This document shows positions 31,994-39,859 of a stretch of DNA of 39,859 nt, in pieces. Position 1 is the first letter of the stretch, and each line of letters begins with the position of its first letter. The translations under genes were made by a program, and so were the position numbers. The notes below the pieces were generated by a model, which was not told the DNA's origin, did not search any database, and was given only the letters and a program-made list of their open reading frames with translations. This DNA is from an uncultured Clostridia bacterium (lineage in GTDB: Bacteria > Bacillota > Clostridia > Lachnospirales > Lachnospiraceae), in contig CANRWA010000032.1 in assembly GCA_947643415.1 (NCBI GenBank), positions 1 through 39,859 on the forward strand. Direction: 5' to 3'.

Positions 31994-34828
31994 ATGGAAA
32001 AGAAACGTATGATCCGCATCCGCGGGGCAAAAGAACACAATCTGCAGGATATCAGTCTGGACATACCACGGGATGAATTTGTAGTGTTGACAGGACTCAG
32101 TGGTTCAGGCAAGTCATCCCTTGCGTTTGATACGATCTATGCTGAGGGACAGAGAAGATATATGGAATCACTGTCTTCTTATGCAAGACAATTTCTGGGT
32201 CAGATGGAGAAACCAGATGTGGAGAGTATTGAGGGACTGCCTCCGGCGATCTCCATAGATCAGAAGTCCACAAACCGAAACCCTCGTTCTACCGTGGGGA
32301 CGGTGACAGAGATTTATGATTATTACCGTCTCCTTTATGCCCGGATTGGAATCCCACACTGCCCCAAATGTGGGAAAGAGATCAAGAAACAGAGTGTGGA
32401 TATGATGGTAGATGAGATCATGAAATTACCAGAACGCACAAAGATCCAACTTTTGGCGCCTGTTGTCCGGGGACGCAAAGGGGAACATGTTAAGGTTTTG
32501 GATAAGGCAAAAAAGAGCGGCTATGTCCGTGTTATGATTGATGGGAACCAGTATGAACTCAGTGAGGAGATCAGGCTCGAAAAAAACAAAAAGCACAATA
32601 TAGAGATCATTGTGGATCGTCTTATGATAAAAGATGGCATTCAGAAACGGCTGACGGATTCCATTGAAAATGTCCTGAAGCTTGCCGATGGGCTTATGAT
32701 CGTAGATGTCATGGGTGGAGAGGCCATTAACTTTAGCCAGAGCTTTTCCTGTCCGGATTGCGGCATCAGTATCGAAGAACTGGAACCGAGGAGTTTTTCT
32801 TTTAATAACCCCTTTGGTGCCTGTCCGGACTGTCTTGGGATCGGCTACCGGATGGAGTTTGATGAGGGACTGATCATTCCGGATCCCTCGCTGAGTATTA
32901 ATGAAGGTGCCATTGCGGCACCGGGGTGGCAGTCTGTAGTGAAAGAGGGCAGCTATAGCCGCAGTACGCTGGAGGCAATGGCGAAAGAATATGGATTTTC
33001 ACTGGATACGCCATTTCAGGATTATCCCGATGAGATTCATGACATCATATGGCATGGCACAGGAGGGAACCGTGTAGAAGTGCATTATACAGGGCGCCAC
33101 GGCAGCGGTGTATATAATGTCGTATTTGAGGGATTGTTGAATAACATCCAGAAAAGATACAGGGAAACTGGTTCTGAAGTAGCGAAGCAGGAATATGAGA
33201 CTTTTATGCAGATTACGCCCTGCCATACCTGTGGTGGAAAGCGCCTGAAGAAGGAATCACTGTCTGTCACGGTGGGAGACAAAAATATTGCAGAGATCTG
33301 TGAGCTCTCCATTCTGGATCTGAAAGAGTTTATGGATCAGTTGGAACTGACCAAGAGACAACAGCAGATCGGGCGGCTGGTACTGAAAGAGATCCGCTCC
33401 CGGCTGGGTTTTCTGGTGGATGTAGGACTGGATTATCTGAGCCTTGCCCGTGCTACTGCATCTCTTTCCGGTGGGGAGGCACAGCGTATCCGGCTGGCAA
33501 CACAGATCGGCTCAGGCCTTGTGGGGGTAGCTTATATTCTGGACGAGCCCAGTATCGGGCTTCATCAGCGGGACAATGATAAGCTGATCGCCACTCTGAA
33601 AAAACTGAGGGATCTGGGAAATACCCTGATCGTGGTAGAACATGATGAGGATACGATGCTGGCGGCGGATCATGTGGTAGATATCGGACCGGGGGCAGGA
33701 AAAAATGGTGGTCATGTGGTGGCAGAAGGAACAGCAGAAGAGATCATGAAAGTGCCAGAGTCTGTCACGGGGGCGTATCTGAGTAAGCGTATTGAGATAC
33801 CTGTCCCATCCAAACGCCGTAAACCTGTGGGATATCTCACTGTGAAAGGGGCACAGGAGAATAATCTGAAGAAAATCAATGTGAAGGTTCCGACAGGAGT
33901 GCTTACCTGTGTAACAGGGGTATCCGGCTCCGGCAAGAGTTCTCTGGTGAATGAGATCTTGTCCAAGAGCCTGACACGGACGCTGAACCGTGCCCGCTGT
34001 ATTCCAGGTAAACATACTGCGATCGAGGGCGTGGAAAAACTGGACAAGGTCATCAACATTGACCAGTCACCGATAGGGCGTACCCCCCGGTCCAATCCTG
34101 CCACTTATACAGGGGTCTTTGATATGATTCGGGATCTTTTTGCTGCCACACCGGATGCAAAGGCGAAAGGATATAAAAAAGGACGCTTTAGTTTCAATAT
34201 CAAAGGGGGGCGCTGTGAGGCGTGTTCTGGGGATGGGATTTTGAAGATTGAGATGAATTTCCTGCCAGATATTTATGTTCCCTGTGAAGTGTGCGATGGA
34301 AAACGTTATAATCGTGAGACACTGGATGTGAAATATAAGGGAAAGAGCATCTATGATGTGCTGGATATGACAGTGGAAGAAGCTTTGGATTTCTTCAAAC
34401 ATATTCCAACGATCCACCGCAAGATACAGACATTATATGATGTGGGGCTTTCTTATGTAAAGCTGGGACAGCCATCTACTACGTTGTCTGGAGGAGAGGC
34501 ACAGCGGATCAAGCTTGCCACAGAGCTTAGCAAACGCAGTACAGGGAAGACTATTTATATACTGGATGAGCCGACCACCGGCCTGCATTTTGCCGATGTG
34601 CACAAACTGATCGAGATCCTTCACAGATTGGTGGAAGGCGGCAATACAGTAGTGGTAATTGAACACAATCTGGATGTGATCAAGACAGCAGATTATCTGA
34701 TTGATATGGGACCGGAAGGCGGTGATAAAGGAGGCACTGTAGTTGCCTGTGGTACACCGGAGAAGGTGGCAGAATGTGAGGATTCTTATACGGGATATTA
34801 TATGAGGAAAATACTTGGCAGCAGGTAA
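31994..34828 (+). CDS. uvrA: Excinuclease ABC subunit A
   Basis: A complete 944-residue UvrA with two ABC ATPase modules. Walker A sites are GLSGSGKSS (N-terminal) and GVSGSGKSS (C-terminal), each with an LSGGEAQRI signature. Zinc-binding cysteines include CPKCG, CPDCG, CHTCGG and CEACSGDG...CEVCDGKRY. UvrA dimers scan DNA for helix distortion and hand lesions to UvrB. It starts 18 bp after uvrB, in the usual uvrBA order, and so shares its SOS promoter. Nothing unusual. Confidence 0.97.
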   Translation: MEKKRMIRIRGAKEHNLQDISLDIPRDEFVVLTGLSGSGKSSLAFDTIYAEGQRRYMESLSSYARQFLGQMEKPDVESIEGLPPAISIDQKSTNRNPRSTVGTVTEIYDYYRLLYARIGIPHCPKCGKEIKKQSVDMMVDEIMKLPERTKIQLLAPVVRGRKGEHVKVLDKAKKSGYVRVMIDGNQYELSEEIRLEKNKKHNIEIIVDRLMIKDGIQKRLTDSIENVLKLADGLMIVDVMGGEAINFSQSFSCPDCGISIEELEPRSFSFNNPFGACPDCLGIGYRMEFDEGLIIPDPSLSINEGAIAAPGWQSVVKEGSYSRSTLEAMAKEYGFSLDTPFQDYPDEIHDIIWHGTGGNRVEVHYTGRHGSGVYNVVFEGLLNNIQKRYRETGSEVAKQEYETFMQITPCHTCGGKRLKKESLSVTVGDKNIAEICELSILDLKEFMDQLELTKRQQQIGRLVLKEIRSRLGFLVDVGLDYLSLARATASLSGGEAQRIRLATQIGSGLVGVAYILDEPSIGLHQRDNDKLIATLKKLRDLGNTLIVVEHDEDTMLAADHVVDIGPGAGKNGGHVVAEGTAEEIMKVPESVTGAYLSKRIEIPVPSKRRKPVGYLTVKGAQENNLKKINVKVPTGVLTCVTGVSGSGKSSLVNEILSKSLTRTLNRARCIPGKHTAIEGVEKLDKVINIDQSPIGRTPRSNPATYTGVFDMIRDLFAATPDAKAKGYKKGRFSFNIKGGRCEACSGDGILKIEMNFLPDIYVPCEVCDGKRYNRETLDVKYKGKSIYDVLDMTVEEALDFFKHIPTIHRKIQTLYDVGLSYVKLGQPSTTLSGGEAQRIKLATELSKRSTGKTIYILDEPTTGLHFADVHKLIEILHRLVEGGNTVVVIEHNLDVIKTADYLIDMGPEGGDKGGTVVACGTPEKVAECEDSYTGYYMRKILGSR

Positions 34829-34848
34829 AGTGAGGAGGAGAAAGAGAA

Positions 34849-35433
34849 ATGCACTCGTTTTTTGCTATGATGGCACGTATGAAATATATTGAGCGCTGGG
34901 CGCTGATGCGCAATTCCAGGCAGGAGAATATCAGCGAGCATTCTCTGGAGGTTGCTATGCTGGCACATGGCCTGGCCATTATTTCCAATGAGAGATGCGG
35001 CAGTCATTTTAATGTGGAGCAGATCGCCTTGATGGGGTTGTACCATGATGCCAATGAGATCATCACAGGTGATATGCCCACCCCGGTAAAATATTATGAT
35101 GAGGGCATCAAGGACGCTTACAAAAGAGTGGAAGATGTGGCGAGCAGGACTTTGATCGCAAAACTACCCGATTATATGAAGAAATATTATGAATCGGTTT
35201 TCTTTTCCGATGAATCCACGAAAGAAGAATGGAAGATTGTAAAGGCAGCGGATAAACTCTCTGCCTTGATCAAGTGTATGGAAGAACTCCGTTCCGGCAA
35301 CCAGGAATTTAAAACTGCGCTGGAAACGACGAAACAAGCTCTTGCGGACATGAAGAGGAAAGAGGTGGATATTTTCATGGAAGAATTTCTGCCAGCATAT
35401 GATCTCACGCTGGATGAGCTGCAGAGAGAGTGA
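34849..35433 (+). CDS. yfbR: YfbR-like 5'-deoxynucleotidase (HD domain)
   Basis: A 194-residue HD phosphohydrolase, close in pattern to E. coli YfbR: FFAMMARMKYIERWALMRNSR, then the metal ligands H31, H66-D67 and D135 (VKAADKLSALIKC), the conserved GDMPTPVKYY loop and R16-W17 near the substrate. The enzyme dephosphorylates deoxyribonucleoside 5'-monophosphates. Only 20 bp separate it from uvrA, and GAGGAGG precedes the ATG, so it may be co-transcribed with the repair genes and recycle nucleotides. This neighbourhood link is an inference. Confidence 0.88.
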   Translation: MHSFFAMMARMKYIERWALMRNSRQENISEHSLEVAMLAHGLAIISNERCGSHFNVEQIALMGLYHDANEIITGDMPTPVKYYDEGIKDAYKRVEDVASRTLIAKLPDYMKKYYESVFFSDESTKEEWKIVKAADKLSALIKCMEELRSGNQEFKTALETTKQALADMKRKEVDIFMEEFLPAYDLTLDELQRE

Positions 35434-35476
35434 AGATTCAGGCAAGAAGTATATTTAATAATCCTTTCAGAGAAGG

Positions 35477-35525
35477 GGTATCCATGCCAGACAAAATCTC
35501 TGGTAAGATCTGTGTAGAGGATACC
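35477..35525. other. Nested hairpin between yfbR and lipoprotein genes
   Basis: GGTATCC (35477-35483) pairs with GGATACC (35519-35525), enclosing CCAGA (35487-35491) with TCTGG (35499-35503). It sits between convergent genes and could end transcription from either side, though no T-run is obvious. Confidence 0.4.
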
Positions 35526-35548
35526 TCATTCTCCCTTGGATTTACAAA

Positions 35549-36130
35549 TTAGTTTACATTGACAGTGAGGGTATCCAGGATTTCCATAACCTGATTTTCA
35601 TGCTTTTTCCACCAGTTTTCGCTCTCACAGAAATTGAGCACAACAAAGGTATTTTTAAATTTTTTATCTAGCATAATGTAATCCCAGTAGGGTTTCCCGT
35701 CATAATATCCAGCTTCGCTCTCCATGTTGTTTATCTTAATCTTTTTTGTTTCCAGTTCAGTACCACATACGCCAAAGAATTTCGTATACTGTACAGATAT
35801 TTCATTTTTCTTTTTTGACTGGTTCTGCCAGAAGGTGATTCCAAAAGATTCATCCTCTTTTGTTTTTTTATACTTATCAATTTTGTGCGACCAGCCATCC
35901 GGGAGGCACAAGGAGATTTTTCCTCTATCACACTCATAAGAAACTGACTCTTCCTCCTCCAGACTGGCGGTGTTCGGTTTCCCTGATACAGCATTTCCTG
36001 TTGCTGTATTATCTTCCATTTCGTGTTTTTCAATGGTATTTGTTATGGGCACGCTATTTGTCACATTGTCGCATCCGCCAAAGGCAAAGCAGGTCAACAT
36101 CAGCATAAATATTCCTGTAATTTTTTTCAT
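35549..36130 (-). CDS. Putative lipoprotein
   Basis: A 193-residue protein with a lipoprotein signal (MKKITGIFMLMLTCFAFGGC, lipidated Cys likely C20). A Thr/Glu/Asn-rich linker follows (NTIEKHEMEDNTATGNAVSG), then a compact domain (CDRGKISLCLPDGWSHKI...GYYDGKPYWDYIMLDKKFKNTFVVLNF) resembling small secreted PsbP/DUF-type domains of Firmicutes lipoproteins. ATG 36130 is chosen for AAAGGAAG upstream and the signal peptide; the frame runs further back without either. Function unknown. Transcribed opposite to yfbR and probably separately from dtd. Confidence 0.72.
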   Translation of the reverse strand: MKKITGIFMLMLTCFAFGGCDNVTNSVPITNTIEKHEMEDNTATGNAVSGKPNTASLEEEESVSYECDRGKISLCLPDGWSHKIDKYKKTKEDESFGITFWQNQSKKKNEISVQYTKFFGVCGTELETKKIKINNMESEAGYYDGKPYWDYIMLDKKFKNTFVVLNFCESENWWKKHENQVMEILDTLTVNVN

Positions 36131-36244
36131 GTACAGACACTTCCTTTCAAACAGATTCTTCACCTGTATGGCTGGATGGCGGTTCATGGCAGCCAGACAG
36201 GTTATATATAGGACGATTGATCTGGCCATACTGTTGCAGCAAAT

Positions 36245-36685
36245 TCATTCTTTCGTATCAAACAGTAAAGTGACAGGTCCGTCATTGACAGAAGCCACTT
36301 TCATATCAGCGCCAAACTGGCCATGCTCTACATGGAAACCTCTCTCCCGGCATGCTGACATAAATTTTTCATAAAGAGGAATGGCGGTATCTGGTTTCGC
36401 TGCCCCACTGAAGCCGGGACGCCGGCTTTTCAGGTCCGCGTATAAAGTAAACTGGGAAACCACAAGAAGTTCGCCATTTACCTGTTCCAGATTGAGGTTC
36501 ATTTTCCCATTATCATCTTCAAATACCCGTACACCGCAGACCCTGTCAGCCAGCTTCACTGCATCTTCTTCGGTATCATTGGGACCAATGCCTAAAAGGA
36601 CGAGAAAACCTGTTTGAATTCTTCCCTCTGTATTGTCTTTGATTGTGACAGAGGCTTCTGTCACACGAGTAACAACTGCTTTCAT
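36245..36685 (-). CDS. dtd: D-aminoacyl-tRNA deacylase
   Basis: A 146-residue DTD, full length. The two signature motifs are present: SQFTLYA (77-83) and NDGPVT (134-139) with the cross-subunit Gly-Pro. The enzyme removes D-amino acids (and Gly from tRNA-Ala) mischarged on tRNA, as a homodimer. Start ATG 36685 has GGAGG upstream on the minus strand. A possible -10 TATACT lies further upstream with a weak -35. Confidence 0.95.
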   Translation of the reverse strand: MKAVVTRVTEASVTIKDNTEGRIQTGFLVLLGIGPNDTEEDAVKLADRVCGVRVFEDDNGKMNLNLEQVNGELLVVSQFTLYADLKSRRPGFSGAAKPDTAIPLYEKFMSACRERGFHVEHGQFGADMKVASVNDGPVTLLFDTKE

Positions 36686-36780
36686 ATTGTGCCTCCATTT
36701 TATATTACATTTTAGTATTCTAAGATTAGTATACCACGAAAGGTAACGATAAGAAAGAATGAGTGTGCCGAATATTTAGA

Positions 36781-36809
36781 TTGCGGTGAAATACCATATA
36801 TGGTATGAT
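36781..36809 (+). promoter_or_regulatory. GNAT-MATE promoter with 16-bp palindrome
   Basis: -35 TTGCGG (36781-36786), a 17-bp spacer and -10 TATGAT (36804-36809). ATACCATATATGGTAT (36791-36806) is a perfect 16-bp palindrome covering the spacer and half of the -10, a natural repressor site. Confidence 0.62.
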
Positions 36810-36855
36810 ATAGGTAATCGAAACAGAGTAAGAGAGGGAGGAAGGGGGACTTTTT

Positions 36856-37290
36856 ATGATTCGTAAATGGAAAGAAGAAGACCAGGAGACTGTAATGGAA
36901 CTCTGGCTGATAGGCAACACAGAAGTCCATTCCTTTATTTCGCCGAAATACTGGCGGCAGAATTACAAAGAGATCCAACGGGTGATACCGATCGCAAGGA
37001 CTTTTGTATATGAACATCAGGGAAAAGTCAAAGGCTTTGTCAGTGCCATGGAGGGATACCTTTTGGGGATATTCGTGGATGCTGATATCCGGAAATGTGG
37101 TATGGGCATGGTGCTTCTGGATTGTATGAAACAGCGGGAGCCGAATCTTACTGTGACTGTATATGAGAAAAATGTAGAAGCGGTGCGCTTTTTTATGCGA
37201 CAGCATTTTAAGATTGAATCCGAAGTGACAGAGGATGCTACCGGGGAGAAGCAGCTTATGATGGTCTGGAATCAGGAGGCAGGAAAGTGA
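36856..37290 (+). CDS. GNAT-family N-acetyltransferase (YiaC-like)
   Basis: A 144-residue GNAT enzyme. The acetyl-CoA-binding motif A is GIFVDADIRKCGMGMVLLDCM (about 75-95), followed by VYEKNVEAVRFFMRQHFKI. The N-terminus (MIRKWKEEDQETVMELWLIGNTEVHSFISPKYW) closely resembles E. coli YiaC, a protein-lysine acetyltransferase; the actual substrate here is unknown. It overlaps the MATE gene by 4 bp, so the two are co-translated. It lies downstream of the palindromic promoter at 36781. Confidence 0.86.
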   Translation: MIRKWKEEDQETVMELWLIGNTEVHSFISPKYWRQNYKEIQRVIPIARTFVYEHQGKVKGFVSAMEGYLLGIFVDADIRKCGMGMVLLDCMKQREPNLTVTVYEKNVEAVRFFMRQHFKIESEVTEDATGEKQLMMVWNQEAGK

Positions 37291-38666
37291 GTACAAAACA
37301 GGACAAAACAATAGAGGTTTTTGAGAATGCACCCGTGCATAAGGCAGTATTTATCAATATCATACCTTCTGTGGTGAGTATGATTATGGTATTGGTATAT
37401 AATCTTGCAGATACATTTTTTATCGGCCAGACGAAAGATGCCCTGATGATGGCGGCTGTATCGCTGGCGACTCCTGCTTTTCTTTTTTTCATGGCTGTGG
37501 GAATGCTTTTTGGTATTGGCGGTACCTCCCTTATCTCCCGTATGCTGGGACAGGGGAGAGCGGATGATGCCAGACATACCTGTTCTTTCTGTTTCTGGAC
37601 AGGTGCGGCAGTAGGCGTTATCGGAATGACCGTAATATTGACTGCCATTGATCCGGTATGCAGCCTGGTGGGAGCGACACCTGCCACAGTGGGATATGTA
37701 AAGCAGTATCTTCAGATCGTGGCTATTGGTGTTCCTTTCCTTGTCATCGGCAATTCATTTAGTAATATCATCCGTGCAGAGGGCAAGGCGAACAAAGCAA
37801 TGATGGGAATGATACTGGGGAATGTGGCAAATATTATTCTGGACCCTATTATGATCCTTGGATTTGGCTGGAATGTGGCAGGAGCAGCCATTGCAACAGT
37901 GATCGGGCAGGTTCTCAGCGCCGGTTTTTATATCGCGCACTTTATGATGGGACAGTCTTCCCTCAGCATCCGTTTAAAGGATTACCGGGCAGGGGGACAT
38001 ATTGCCACAGGGGTATTTGCCATTGGTATCCCGGCCTCCCTGAACAGTATTCTCATGAGTACTTCAAACATACTGGTAAATAAACTGATGGCCAATCATG
38101 GTGACATGGCGGTGGCTGGCCTTGGTGTGGCGATGAAGGTAAATATGGTGGCAGTGATGCTGCTGATCGGTGTGGGGACGGGGATCCAGCCGCTCTTAGG
38201 CTACAATTTTGGAGCCGGCAACCGTAAGCGGTTTATGGGAATCCTGAGATTTTCCCTGATCCTTGCTGTCTCACTCAGCCTTGTAATGTCGGTCATCTGC
38301 TATCTGGGGGCAGGTCCTATGGTAAATGCCTTTCTGGAAAACCCCAATGTCTATGATTTTGGCATGGAGTTCGCCAGGACGCTGATTATATCAGGACCAG
38401 TGCTGGGAGTACTGTTTGTTATGATCAATACGATACAGTCAATAGGGGCAGCCATGCCATCCCTTATTTTGTCCATTAGCCGTCAGGGAATATTGTATAT
38501 ACCGGTACTGTTTTTATTCAATCGTATATTTGGGACAGCCTCTTCCCTTGTTCTGGCACAGCCGGTAACAGATTATCTGTCAACTGCACTGTCTATCGTC
38601 TTGTTTATAGTGGCATTCCGGAAACATTTTGCTAGAAATCCAGATGCGGCAGCAGGTTCAGTCTGA
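37287..38666 (+). CDS. MATE-family multidrug efflux transporter
   Basis: A 459-residue inner-membrane protein with about 12 hydrophobic segments and the two MatE repeats: first VVSMIMVLVYNLADTFFIGQ and later MSTSNILVNKLMANHGDMAVAG, each with the typical polar positions. MepA-like members use Na+ or H+ gradients to export cationic drugs. The start is GTG 37287, overlapping the GNAT stop (GTGA), with GGAGG upstream. Substrate unknown. Confidence 0.92.
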   Translation: MSTKQDKTIEVFENAPVHKAVFINIIPSVVSMIMVLVYNLADTFFIGQTKDALMMAAVSLATPAFLFFMAVGMLFGIGGTSLISRMLGQGRADDARHTCSFCFWTGAAVGVIGMTVILTAIDPVCSLVGATPATVGYVKQYLQIVAIGVPFLVIGNSFSNIIRAEGKANKAMMGMILGNVANIILDPIMILGFGWNVAGAAIATVIGQVLSAGFYIAHFMMGQSSLSIRLKDYRAGGHIATGVFAIGIPASLNSILMSTSNILVNKLMANHGDMAVAGLGVAMKVNMVAVMLLIGVGTGIQPLLGYNFGAGNRKRFMGILRFSLILAVSLSLVMSVICYLGAGPMVNAFLENPNVYDFGMEFARTLIISGPVLGVLFVMINTIQSIGAAMPSLILSISRQGILYIPVLFLFNRIFGTASSLVLAQPVTDYLSTALSIVLFIVAFRKHFARNPDAAAGSV

Positions 38667-38730
38667 TACAACAGACAGTGCAACGTCAAGTTCAAATCGG
38701 TGTCGTTGAGCCAGAAAGGAAATGAGATAA

Positions 38731-39525
38731 ATGATAGAGAGCAGCAGTAACAGCCGTATAAAAAAGCTACAGAAAATGATGAAAAATGCCCGCTTCCGCC
38801 GTCAGGAGCAGGCATTTGTTGTGGAAGGCTGGAAGATGGTGGCTGAGGCGCTGGAGCACCATCTGGTAAAGGAGATCTATCTGTCTGAGCATGCAGGCCA
38901 TGAGTACAGAAGACGCCTTGCGCATGGTGAACTGACAGTGCCCGGAAATGATGTGATGGTTGAAACCGTGTCCGAACAGTGTTTTCGGGCGGTGGCGGAT
39001 ACTGTGGCTCCCCAGGGGATCCTTGCTGTTGTACAGATGCCGGCGTATGATAAAGAAAAGATTCTGTCATCTACAGATTCTGCCCTGCTCTGCCTGGAAG
39101 ATATACAGGATCCGGGAAATCTGGGAACTATGATGCGGACAGCAGAGGGGGCAGGAATGTCTGCATTGATCCTCTCCAAAGGGTGTGTCGATCTTTTTAA
39201 TCCCAAAGTAGTCCGGTCTACTATGGGTGCTCTGTTCCGTGTTCCCTTCTTTGTCTGTGACGACATGTCTACAGAAGTAGAACTGCTAAAAAAGGAAGGT
39301 TTTGTGACATATGCTGCTCATTTGGAGGCAGAACGGAATTTCATGGAAGAAGAGTATTCCAAAAAGGCTGTGATCCTCATTGGCAACGAAGCAAATGGGC
39401 TGAGTGATGCGGTATCGGAGAAAGCAGAAAGATGGCTGAAGATTCCCATGGAGGGGAAACTAGAATCCCTGAATGTTGCTGTATCGGCGGCACTTTTTAT
39501 GTATGAGGTCTACAGAAGTAGGTAG
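38731..39525 (+). CDS. SpoU/TrmH-family RNA 2'-O-methyltransferase
   Basis: A 264-residue protein with an N-terminal substrate-binding domain (SSSNSRIKKLQKMMKNARFRRQEQAFVVEGWKM). A SPOUT methyltransferase domain follows with the three family motifs: EDIQDPGNLGTMMRTAEGAG, VILIGNEANGLSD and LESLNVAVSAALFMYEVYR (trefoil knot, SAM site). It methylates a ribose in rRNA or tRNA; the site is not identifiable, although YsgA-like 23S rRNA enzymes are closest. GGAAATGAG precedes the ATG. Confidence 0.92.
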   Translation: MIESSSNSRIKKLQKMMKNARFRRQEQAFVVEGWKMVAEALEHHLVKEIYLSEHAGHEYRRRLAHGELTVPGNDVMVETVSEQCFRAVADTVAPQGILAVVQMPAYDKEKILSSTDSALLCLEDIQDPGNLGTMMRTAEGAGMSALILSKGCVDLFNPKVVRSTMGALFRVPFFVCDDMSTEVELLKKEGFVTYAAHLEAERNFMEEEYSKKAVILIGNEANGLSDAVSEKAERWLKIPMEGKLESLNVAVSAALFMYEVYRSR

Positions 39526-39859
39526 GGCAATCGCTTAAAAATTTGTGGGATTCAAAGCGGCGGAGTCCATTCCGTCTCCTGTCCGGCATATCACAACACA
39601 CGAAAAATGCATTGTTTCTCCCGGCCACAAAAATAATACGCCGCCCTTCGCATAACTCGCTGTCTGCTGCCCTTTGGCATGGATTTTACAGCATTGCCGC
39701 CCGCCGGTCCTTATGCACCACCTGTTGCCAGTTGCTGTGGGCAGCACCGAAGGTGCGTGTATCGGAAAGAAGGAGGCGGCAAAAATAAATATATTTGTTT
39801 TTGAGCCTCCCATAATAATCTTTGTTTTCCTCTTGTTAACTCGCTTTTTCTCATTTTTT
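39526..39859. other. Non-coding window end, possible structured RNA
   Basis: No convincing gene. Both strands have open frames of about 80-90 codons, but of low-complexity, Cys/Arg/Ser-rich composition and with no ribosome site. The sequence is GC-richer, holds a hairpin GCACC-GAA-GGTGC (39747-39759), and the minus strand ends in a T/A-rich tract. It could be a structured RNA or a dispersed intergenic repeat. Confidence 0.35.

Noticed and set aside
36712..37332. 206-codon minus-strand frame opposite the GNAT gene
   Set aside because: Mirror image of a strongly supported acetyltransferase gene; His/Phe/Ser-rich composition and it covers a promoter.
1..39859. CRISPR array
   Set aside because: No regularly spaced direct repeats with unique spacers and no cas genes; the only repeats are the palindrome pairs, hairpins, uvrB duplication and 18-mers listed.

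Overview
This window is a chromosomal stretch of a low-to-mid GC Firmicute, most likely a gut Lachnospiraceae-type clostridium (Blautia/Dorea/Roseburia relatives). The call rests on Gram-positive style ribosome binding sites, a Firmicutes-type LexA box before uvrB, a BspA-like leucine-rich surface protein, and clostridial mobile-element genes. The genus is an inference.

Layout. (1) 1-6690: the end of a tRNA-Asn gene is followed by an AT-rich accessory block. This holds a SLATT/DUF4231-type two-TM membrane protein, translationally coupled to a 1139-residue protein joining an HD phosphohydrolase domain to an Hsp90-like GHKL ATPase, then a secreted LRR protein. The first pair looks like a poorly described conflict (defence) module and is the best candidate for a new system. 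(2) 6600-7025: an SOS-type promoter drives a uvrB gene cut off after about 100 codons. (3) 7026-29960: a roughly 23 kb mosaic, decaying mobile-element region. It carries an orphan antitoxin-like gene, a frameshifted Rpn-type PD-(D/E)XK gene, small element genes, an NAD-dependent DNA ligase with one in-frame TGA, a frameshifted IS110-family transposase, a DNA methyltransferase-like protein, ParM and an amber-interrupted ParR-like gene. It also carries a complete type I restriction-modification operon headed by a Phd-like gene, a sigma-70-like factor, a resolvase remnant and a toxin-antitoxin pair. I see no relaxase, coupling protein or intact integrase. (4) 29660-31975: a second uvrB 5' end, about 93% identical to the first by eye and with its own SOS-type promoter, runs into a complete uvrB. 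(5) 31994-39859: ordinary core genes: uvrA, a YfbR-like 5'-deoxynucleotidase, a lipoprotein, dtd, a GNAT acetyltransferase, a MATE transporter and a SpoU/TrmH RNA methyltransferase.

How it fits together. The inserted DNA appears to have split uvrB near codon 100 and to have supplied a replacement promoter and N-terminus at its right end, so the host keeps a working UvrB while the old promoter and 5' end are stranded 23 kb upstream. The toxin-antitoxin pair sits directly beside the rebuilt uvrB promoter. Several element genes are broken by single stops or frameshifts, while the restriction operon, ParM and the TA pair are intact, suggesting selection now acts mainly on the defence and stability cargo.

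Shared signals tie the mobile segment together: hairpins built on GGGTAT...ATGCCC lie near gene and operon ends, and two loci 6 kb apart carry paired 18-bp palindromes with the same 41-bp periodicity. All coordinates and repeats were found by eye; no search was run.
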